From: CAZNHL01 sp964572965
GTDB lineage: Bacteria; Bacteroidota; Bacteroidia; Cytophagales; UBA9547
DNA length: 35,154 nt
Assembly: GCA_964572965.1 (NCBI GenBank)
Contig: CAZNHL010000050.1
Span: 1-35,154, forward strand
Reading direction: 5' to 3'
Below, in pieces: positions 30,547-35,154 of this stretch (position 1 is its first letter; each line of letters begins with the position of its first letter). The notes under the pieces are model-generated. The model saw only the letters and a program-made list of their open reading frames with translations, did not search any database and had not been told where the DNA came from. Both the position numbers and the translations under genes were made by a program.

Positions 30547-30631
30547 TGTGATTGATTAGGAGCAAAGATATGTCAGGCTCGTAAGAACAAACATCATGAC
30601 AAGCAGGTGGCAATTAAAAGGAGCATGAATA

Positions 30632-30653
30632 GGAATGGGCTTTAGGCCGTTCC
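30632..30653. repeat. Stem-loop GGAATGG / CCGTTCC
   Basis: A 7-bp stem with one G-T pair (30632-30638, 30647-30653) and an 8-nt loop, third element of the intergenic cluster. Confidence 0.45.
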
Positions 30654-30669
30654 ATATATGAACATAAAC

Positions 30670-30703
30670 AATATAGGCCATGGTTGAAACCGTGGCCTAT
30701 ATT
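30670..30703. repeat. Palindrome D (REP-like) before the acyl-CoA dehydrogenase stop
   Basis: The arms AATATAGGCCATGGTT (30670-30685) and AACCGTGGCCTATATT (30688-30703) pair over 16 bp with one T-G wobble. The core resembles palindromes A and B (GgCCAyGgTT / AACCGTGGCC). In the convergent hydrolase/dehydrogenase junction it may also terminate both transcripts. Confidence 0.8.
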
Positions 30704-30721
30704 TGTTGTTATAGTTTGTTT

Positions 30722-32086
30722 TTACACAAATGCACTGAATCCGGTAATTGCCCGGCCAACAATAAGAGAGTTGACTTCTTTAGTACCTTCGTATGAATAG
30801 ATGGCTTCTGCATCGGCTACAAAGCGTGCTACGTCATATTGAAGCAAAATACCATTGCCTCCCATAACTTCGCGTGCACGGCTCACAATATCTCTTGTTC
30901 TGAGACTGCAGAATACTTTAGCCAGCGAAGCATGTTCATCAGTTAAAAGCCCTTCGTCCTGCAACTGCGATAAACGGAAGACCATTGTCTGAGTGGCAGT
31001 CAGGTTTGAAAGCATTTCTACCAGGTGATTCTGGATCAGCTGAAACGAGGCTATAGGCTTGCCAAATTGTTTTCGTTCGCGAGTATATGCCAAAGCACTT
31101 TCGTAAGCGCCACGGGCGCATCCTACGGCCAGCCAGGCCACACCTGCGCGTGTCATACGAAGGACTTGTGCTGTATCTTTGAAAGAATTGGCTTTTTCGA
31201 GGTGGTCGGCTTCGGTTACCTCACAGTTAGTTAAGGTAATAACACCATTTTGGACAATACGTAAAGCCATTTTATCTTCAATTTTTTCTACAGCAAGTCC
31301 CGGAGTACCTTTTTCTACTAAGAAGCCTTTGACATTGTTATCATCAACATCTCTGGCCCAAATGATAATAACATCGGCAAAAGTAGCATTACCAATCCAC
31401 TTTTTCTGACCGTTGAGGATCCATTTATCACCCTGGCGTTTTGCTTCCATGGTTAATCCGCCTGCAACAGCCGAACCCACCTCTGGTTCTGTAAGCCCAA
31501 AGGCCCCGATTTTCCTGAACTGCTGTAAGTCAGGTAACCATTTTTGTTTCTGGGCCTCAGAACCAAGCATGTAAATACTGCCCATAACCAAGCCGCTTTG
31601 CACGCCAAAAAATGTAGCGATGGAAGTATCTACACGTGCCATTTCCATAGCCATGATACCTTCTATTAAAGATGATTTATTGGGGCATCCATAGCCTTCA
31701 TAAGTCACTCCGCAGATATTCAGTTCTGCCAGTTTGGGGATAATCTCGAAAGGGAATTCCGCTTTCAGCCAATACTTGTTAGCAATAGGTTTTACTTCTT
31801 TTTCCATAAAATCCCGCACCTTAAGCTGCAGTGCTCTTTCTTCTTCGTTCAGGGAGCGGCCTAAATGGTAAAAGTCACCATCAATCAGTGGCAATTCTTT
31901 TTTCTTTGAGCTTCCGGTGTGGTTAAGCATTTTCATAAGACCTGACAGTTGCTGGTCGTCCATTTTGCCTACAGCCTGCATTACTTGACCAAGATCTACT
32001 TTTGAAGCAAGTTTGCTAAAAGCGGCCAGGTCAACATGTTTGAAGAATTGATAAGCTTGTTTGATATTTGAGAATAGCGACGCCAT
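30722..32086 (-). CDS. Acyl-CoA dehydrogenase family protein (glutaryl-CoA dehydrogenase/ACX4-like)
   Basis: An FAD enzyme of acyl-CoA oxidation, 454 residues. Core features: AFGLTEPEVGSAVAG (FAD and substrate loop), WILNGQKKWIGNATFADV, the MALRIVQNGVITL strand, GVAWLAVGCARGAYESALAYTRERKQFGKPIASFQLIQ, and REVMGGNGILLQYDVARFVADAEAIYSYEGT. The catalytic glutamate is in YEGT (near residue 433), where glutaryl-CoA dehydrogenase and plant ACX4 carry it, followed by the similar LIVGRAITGFSAF. An N-terminal extension of about 65 residues (helical, AAFSKLASKVDLGQVMQAVG) precedes the usual domain. The substrate is unclear. It is divergent from bioD. Confidence 0.9.
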   Translation of the reverse strand: MASLFSNIKQAYQFFKHVDLAAFSKLASKVDLGQVMQAVGKMDDQQLSGLMKMLNHTGSSKKKELPLIDGDFYHLGRSLNEEERALQLKVRDFMEKEVKPIANKYWLKAEFPFEIIPKLAELNICGVTYEGYGCPNKSSLIEGIMAMEMARVDTSIATFFGVQSGLVMGSIYMLGSEAQKQKWLPDLQQFRKIGAFGLTEPEVGSAVAGGLTMEAKRQGDKWILNGQKKWIGNATFADVIIIWARDVDDNNVKGFLVEKGTPGLAVEKIEDKMALRIVQNGVITLTNCEVTEADHLEKANSFKDTAQVLRMTRAGVAWLAVGCARGAYESALAYTRERKQFGKPIASFQLIQNHLVEMLSNLTATQTMVFRLSQLQDEGLLTDEHASLAKVFCSLRTRDIVSRAREVMGGNGILLQYDVARFVADAEAIYSYEGTKEVNSLIVGRAITGFSAFV

Positions 32087-32175
32087 ATGTGTGTCTTTTA
32101 GGTGAAAGAATGAATTGAATAAAAAAACGTTGGCTATAGTACTATACGGAAAACAGCAAATGAGGTCTTTTTGTT

Positions 32176-32183
32176 TACCTTTG
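32176..32183 (+). promoter_or_regulatory. Putative -7 box for bioDA
   Basis: TACCTTTG, a full TAnnTTTG match, 17 nt before the GTG start of bioD. No TTG is seen at the -33 distance. Confidence 0.5.
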
Positions 32184-32200
32184 TGCCAAATTATTGAAGC

Positions 32201-32827
32201 GTGAATTACTTTGTTACATCTATAGGAACAGATTCCGGAAAAACACTGGTGAGTGCTATTTTACTGGAAGCATTGCAGGCTGATTATTGGAAGCCGATTC
32301 AGGCAGGTACAGTGCAGACCGATTCAGAAACGATCTACAACATATTGTCAAATATGTATCCGATGATTCTGGCTCCGGCTTATGAATTGCAAACGCCGGC
32401 ATCGCCTCATGCAGCTGCAAAAATTGACGGAGTGGAGATCCGGATGGATCATATTGAAATTCCATTGAGGCAGAATGAGAATGATCTGGTTATAGAAGGC
32501 GCAGGTGGCGTGTTGGTTCCTCTTAATGAAAAGGGCGACTTCGTGATCGACCTGGCACAAAAGTTTGATGCAGAAATTGTATTGGTTTCCAATAACTATC
32601 TTGGGAGCATCAATCATACTTTGTTGACGATTAATGAAATAAAACGCAGGGATCTGAAAGTGAAAGGAATCATTTTTAATGGTGTTCCTAATGCGGAATC
32701 AGAAGCATATATTTTGAAGTATTCAGGTTATAAATGCCTTTTGCGCATTGAGCAGGAAGAAAAAGTGGATGAATATGTGGTGAAAAAGTATGCAATGAAA
32801 TTAGTGGAGAATTGGTATGAGCTATAG
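32201..32827 (+). CDS. bioD: Dethiobiotin synthetase
   Basis: ATP-dependent carboxylase closing the ureido ring of dethiobiotin, the step before BioB. It has 208 residues, usual length, starting at GTG 32201 (MNYFVTSIGTDSGKT). The modified P-loop reads TSIGTDSGKT; in E. coli the same positions are TGTDTEVGKT, so the first P-loop glycine is serine here. Other landmarks are DYWKPIQAGT, PASPHAAAKIDG and VIEGAGGVLVPLNEKG. The gene overlaps bioA by 11 bp. In this order, bioD precedes bioA, so the two successive steps are co-translated. No bioB, bioF or bioC is in the window. Confidence 0.94.
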   Translation: MNYFVTSIGTDSGKTLVSAILLEALQADYWKPIQAGTVQTDSETIYNILSNMYPMILAPAYELQTPASPHAAAKIDGVEIRMDHIEIPLRQNENDLVIEGAGGVLVPLNEKGDFVIDLAQKFDAEIVLVSNNYLGSINHTLLTINEIKRRDLKVKGIIFNGVPNAESEAYILKYSGYKCLLRIEQEEKVDEYVVKKYAMKLVENWYEL

Positions 32828-34085
32828 GAGATTACAAGATATAGATCATGAGCAGGTCTGGCATCCGTTTGATCTGATCAAACTACCGGAGAATATTCTT
32901 ATTGAATATGGTGAAGGGGCATGGCTATGGGCATCTGACGGTAAAAAATACCTGGATGCAATTTCTTCCTGGTGGGTAAATTTACACGGGCATGCAGAGC
33001 CGCATTTGATTAAAGCACTTACTATACAGGCTCAGAAACTAGAGCATGTGATTTTTGCGGGTTTTACGCATGAACCTGCTATTCGTTTTGTGGAACGTTT
33101 ACTGCAATTACTGCCATGGCATTCCCGTGCATTTTATTCTGATAATGGAAGTACTTCTGTTGAAGTAGCTTTAAAAATGGCTTTCCAGTATTGGTATAAT
33201 CAAGGCCTGGTGAAGACAAAAGTAATTGCACTGGAAGGTGCTTATCATGGCGATACTTTCGGTGCAATGTCTGTAGGAGGGCGTACTGCGTTTAATAACC
33301 CCTTTAATCCCTTTCTGTTTGAAGTTGAGTTTATCCCTCTTCCTGATGGCAGGAATGATCATGAAGTAATTGAGCTTTTCAGGAGCAAAGTTGCTGCTGA
33401 TGATGTAGCAGCATTTATATATGAACCTTTGGTGCAGGGCTCTGCGGGTATGCGTATGTATGCTCCTGAAACGCTGGATCAGCTAATGGCTATTGCCGGG
33501 CAACATAATACCTTTACAATAGCAGACGAGGTAATGACGGGGTTCGGGCGTACCGGAAAATTATTCGCTTCAGAATATTGTGAAAATAAACCGGATATTA
33601 TGTGTTTGTCTAAAGGTATAACCGGTGGTTTTATGCCTTTGGGAATGACAACTTGCACAGAAAAAATTTATCAGGCTTTTTTGTCCGATGATGTTTACAA
33701 AGTCTTCTTTCACGGGCATTCTTATACAGGAAACCCCTTAGCCTGCGCATTGGCAAATGCAAGTTTAGATTTGCTGTTAGGAAGCCAGTGTGTACGTCAG
33801 CGAAGTATGATTGCTGCAAGCCATACAGCTTATATTCAAAGCAAAAAAGATTCAAAGCATATTTATAGAAGCCTGGGTACTATCCTTGCAATTGAATTGG
33901 TAACTATAGAAGGAAGTTCATATTTCAGCAGCCTGAGAGATCAGCTTTATTTCGCTTTTCTTGAAAAGGGTATTTTATTGCGCCCTTTGGGGAATATCAT
34001 TTACATGATCCCTCCATACTGTGTCTCAGAGCGAGATTTGAAGTTTGTGTATAATACGATAGATGAAGTTATAGCCGGATTATAA
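32817..34085 (+). CDS. bioA: Adenosylmethionine-8-amino-7-oxononanoate aminotransferase
   Basis: PLP enzyme converting KAPA to DAPA with S-adenosylmethionine as amino donor. It has 422 residues. Motifs: HEQVWHPFD and LDAISSWWVNLHGHA (the WHP and WW signature of BioA), YSDNGSTSVEVALKMAFQYW, EGAYHGDTFGAMSVGG, DEVMTGFGRTGKLFA with the PLP-contacting aspartate, and the Schiff-base lysine in LSKGITGGFMPLG. The start overlaps bioD by 11 bp, with a weak GGAG upstream. It ends before a strong inverted repeat shared with the TolC gene. Confidence 0.95.
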   Translation: MSYRRLQDIDHEQVWHPFDLIKLPENILIEYGEGAWLWASDGKKYLDAISSWWVNLHGHAEPHLIKALTIQAQKLEHVIFAGFTHEPAIRFVERLLQLLPWHSRAFYSDNGSTSVEVALKMAFQYWYNQGLVKTKVIALEGAYHGDTFGAMSVGGRTAFNNPFNPFLFEVEFIPLPDGRNDHEVIELFRSKVAADDVAAFIYEPLVQGSAGMRMYAPETLDQLMAIAGQHNTFTIADEVMTGFGRTGKLFASEYCENKPDIMCLSKGITGGFMPLGMTTCTEKIYQAFLSDDVYKVFFHGHSYTGNPLACALANASLDLLLGSQCVRQRSMIAASHTAYIQSKKDSKHIYRSLGTILAIELVTIEGSSYFSSLRDQLYFAFLEKGILLRPLGNIIYMIPPYCVSERDLKFVYNTIDEVIAGL

Positions 34086-34087
34086 GT

Positions 34088-34140
34088 GTTAGTTGATGGT
34101 TGTTAGTTTTTAGGAACTCAACTAACAACCATCAACTGAC
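34088..34140. terminator. Inverted repeat at the convergent bioA / TolC junction
   Basis: Two 21-nt arms (34088-34108 and 34120-34140), complementary at 20 of 21 positions, the mismatch being a G-T pair; the loop is 11 nt. The arms are made of short repeated units (GTTAGTTGATGGTTGTTAG). It lacks a T-run, but its position between convergent stops suggests a terminator or mRNA end-protecting hairpin for both genes. Confidence 0.65.
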
Positions 34141-34149
34141 AACCAACAC

Positions 34150-35154
34150 CTATTTTACATAATCGGAATTCCCGGCAGAGTAATAAAGCGTTGCTTTGGC
34201 TTTTTCCATTTTTGCCTGCAAGTCACGAAGCTTTATTTCAGAGTCAATCATTTTATTTTCTCTTGAATTGAGAAGGAACAACGAGCTTTCTCCCATCTCA
34301 AAACGGTCGTTTTCTGCGTTACGGAGTGTTTGAATATTATTCACCATTTGTTGCTGATTATTTACCAGCTCAGAGTATAGTTTGATGTCGTTATAAGAAG
34401 TTTTGACCGTATTCAGAACTTCTCTTTTTGCCATCATTGTTTCAAATTTAGTCTGTTCAATCTTTAATTTAGTCAATGCAAATTTACCACGTTCTTTACG
34501 GATAAATAGTGGCTGACTAACCCCAAACATGATTTTGTAATTGTCTACAAAATATTCAGAAGTAAATCGTTCCGAATTCCTGAAGTCGCTAGGAGTTGTA
34601 AGATATTTATAAGTAAAGTCAATATTAGGTAAGAGCATATTCATCTGAAGCTTCTTTTCAATCTGCAACTGCTTCATTTTGTTATCATATTTGATCAGAT
34701 CGGGATGTTTGACAGAAGCATATTCCAGTAGTTCTTTCAATTTATCATCTGATAAAGTATTTTCTCCTGAATATTCCTCCGGCATCAAATTGGTTGGCAT
34801 TTCCAGTGGTTCCATATTTTCGGTCCATAAGTAATTGGAAAGAAGCAACTCGTCGTTTCTCAGATCAATTATGGCATTTTGTAATTCTGCGTAGCGCTCC
34901 TGTACCGTTATTTTTGCTTCAACCGAATCGATACTTGGAAGGTCTCCGCCTGTAATCCGGCCTTTGGTTGCTTCAAAGCGTTTTTGAGCCAATTCGTAGC
35001 CTGTTCGAAGTAGTTTGTACCGATGAAAGGCAACATACCATTCCCAATAGTCTTTAGTAGCGGAGAGCAAAAGCTTGTTGATTGCCTTAACTCTTTCGGC
35101 TTCATTAGACTCTCTTAGGAGCTGGGCCTGCCTGAAAGCTGCCCTTCTTTCATC
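34150..35154 (-). CDS. TolC family outer-membrane efflux protein, 5' end outside the window
   Basis: The frame is open from the window edge (35154) to a stop at 34150; 335 codons are visible and the N-terminus with the signal peptide is missing. It shows the helical hairpin pattern of TolC/OprM channels: VAFHRYKLLRTGYELAQKRF, IDSVEAKITVQERYAELQNA, then VTYxx-like barrel strands (LPNIDFTYKY, KIMFGVSQPLFIRKERG, the typical P-L-F/Y kink), NTVKTSYNDIKLYSELVNNQ and ENDRFEMGESSLFLLNSREN, which is the usual F-x-x-G-x-x-S repeat. It probably forms the exit duct of an efflux or type I export pump, encoded beyond the window. A TTG at 35068-35070 is not the start. Confidence 0.9.
   Translation of the reverse strand, partial: DERRAAFRQAQLLRESNEAERVKAINKLLLSATKDYWEWYVAFHRYKLLRTGYELAQKRFEATKGRITGGDLPSIDSVEAKITVQERYAELQNAIIDLRNDELLLSNYLWTENMEPLEMPTNLMPEEYSGENTLSDDKLKELLEYASVKHPDLIKYDNKMKQLQIEKKLQMNMLLPNIDFTYKYLTTPSDFRNSERFTSEYFVDNYKIMFGVSQPLFIRKERGKFALTKLKIEQTKFETMMAKREVLNTVKTSYNDIKLYSELVNNQQQMVNNIQTLRNAENDRFEMGESSLFLLNSRENKMIDSEIKLRDLQAKMEKAKATLYYSAGNSDYVK

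Noticed and set aside
29631..30703. CRISPR array formed by the palindromes
   Set aside because: The units are not identical, not evenly spaced, and no cas gene is present.
35070..35070. TTG at 35068-35070 as the start of the TolC-family gene
   Set aside because: The frame continues without stop to the window edge, the upstream residues are TolC-like helix, and a signal peptide is still missing.
1..35154. Prophage, integrative element or insertion sequence
   Set aside because: No integrase, transposase, phage structural gene, tRNA with attachment repeat, or sharp base-composition change is visible; nearly all genes are core metabolic or envelope genes.

Overview
The window looks like chromosomal DNA of a Bacteroidota bacterium, probably of the Sphingobacteriaceae type (Pedobacter-like; the genus is inference). 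Evidence: a type B type IX secretion (T9SS) substrate beside a PorP/SprF partner, a PorV/PorQ-like barrel, a DAHP synthase fused to a C-terminal chorismate mutase, a DUF7935-like protein, mostly no Shine-Dalgarno sequences, and several promoters of the Bacteroidota form TTG-N19-TAnnTTTG. No rRNA, tRNA, CRISPR array, phage gene or transposase was seen. One run of 10 N (7229-7238) marks an assembly gap at the 3' end of aroB.

Layout. 1-6.1 kb: EttA (cut by the window edge), a DUF349 protein, proline dehydrogenase, DAHP synthase/chorismate mutase, a lipoprotein and an aldo/keto reductase, separated by clear hairpin terminators. 6.2-13.2 kb: aroB, then a 1544-residue secreted NHL/Ig-like protein with a type B T9SS sorting domain and its PorP/SprF-like partner. 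13.2-17 kb: a cystathionine beta-synthase-like enzyme, a one-POTRA outer-membrane barrel protein and a membrane PAS protein. 17-23.8 kb: two exported MORN-repeat proteins, a PorV/PorQ-like barrel overlapping a helix-hairpin-helix/barrel protein, then a phosphopantetheinyl transferase/redoxin pair. 23.9-27.6 kb: a WD40 / DivIVA / folB operon, an IscA-like protein without its C-terminal cysteines, a DUF7935-like protein and a 49-residue membrane protein in a gap that otherwise looks empty. 27.6-29.6 kb: pheA and an overlapping aminotransferase. 29.6-30.7 kb: an exported alpha/beta hydrolase flanked on both sides by related palindromes. 30.7-35.2 kb: an acyl-CoA dehydrogenase, bioD-bioA and a TolC-family protein cut by the window edge.

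Themes. The aromatic pathway is represented by DAHP synthase/chorismate mutase, AroB, PheA and probably the aminotransferase, in three separate places. The envelope theme is strong: T9SS substrate, PorP, PorV-like, a BamA-like protein, MORN proteins and TolC. Convergent gene pairs end either at strong inverted repeats or in directly overlapping stop codons. The most unusual items are the palindrome family around the hydrolase, the HhH-barrel/PorV-like gene pair, the shortened IscA-like protein, the hidden 49-codon gene and the two-fold superrepeat inside the large MORN protein.
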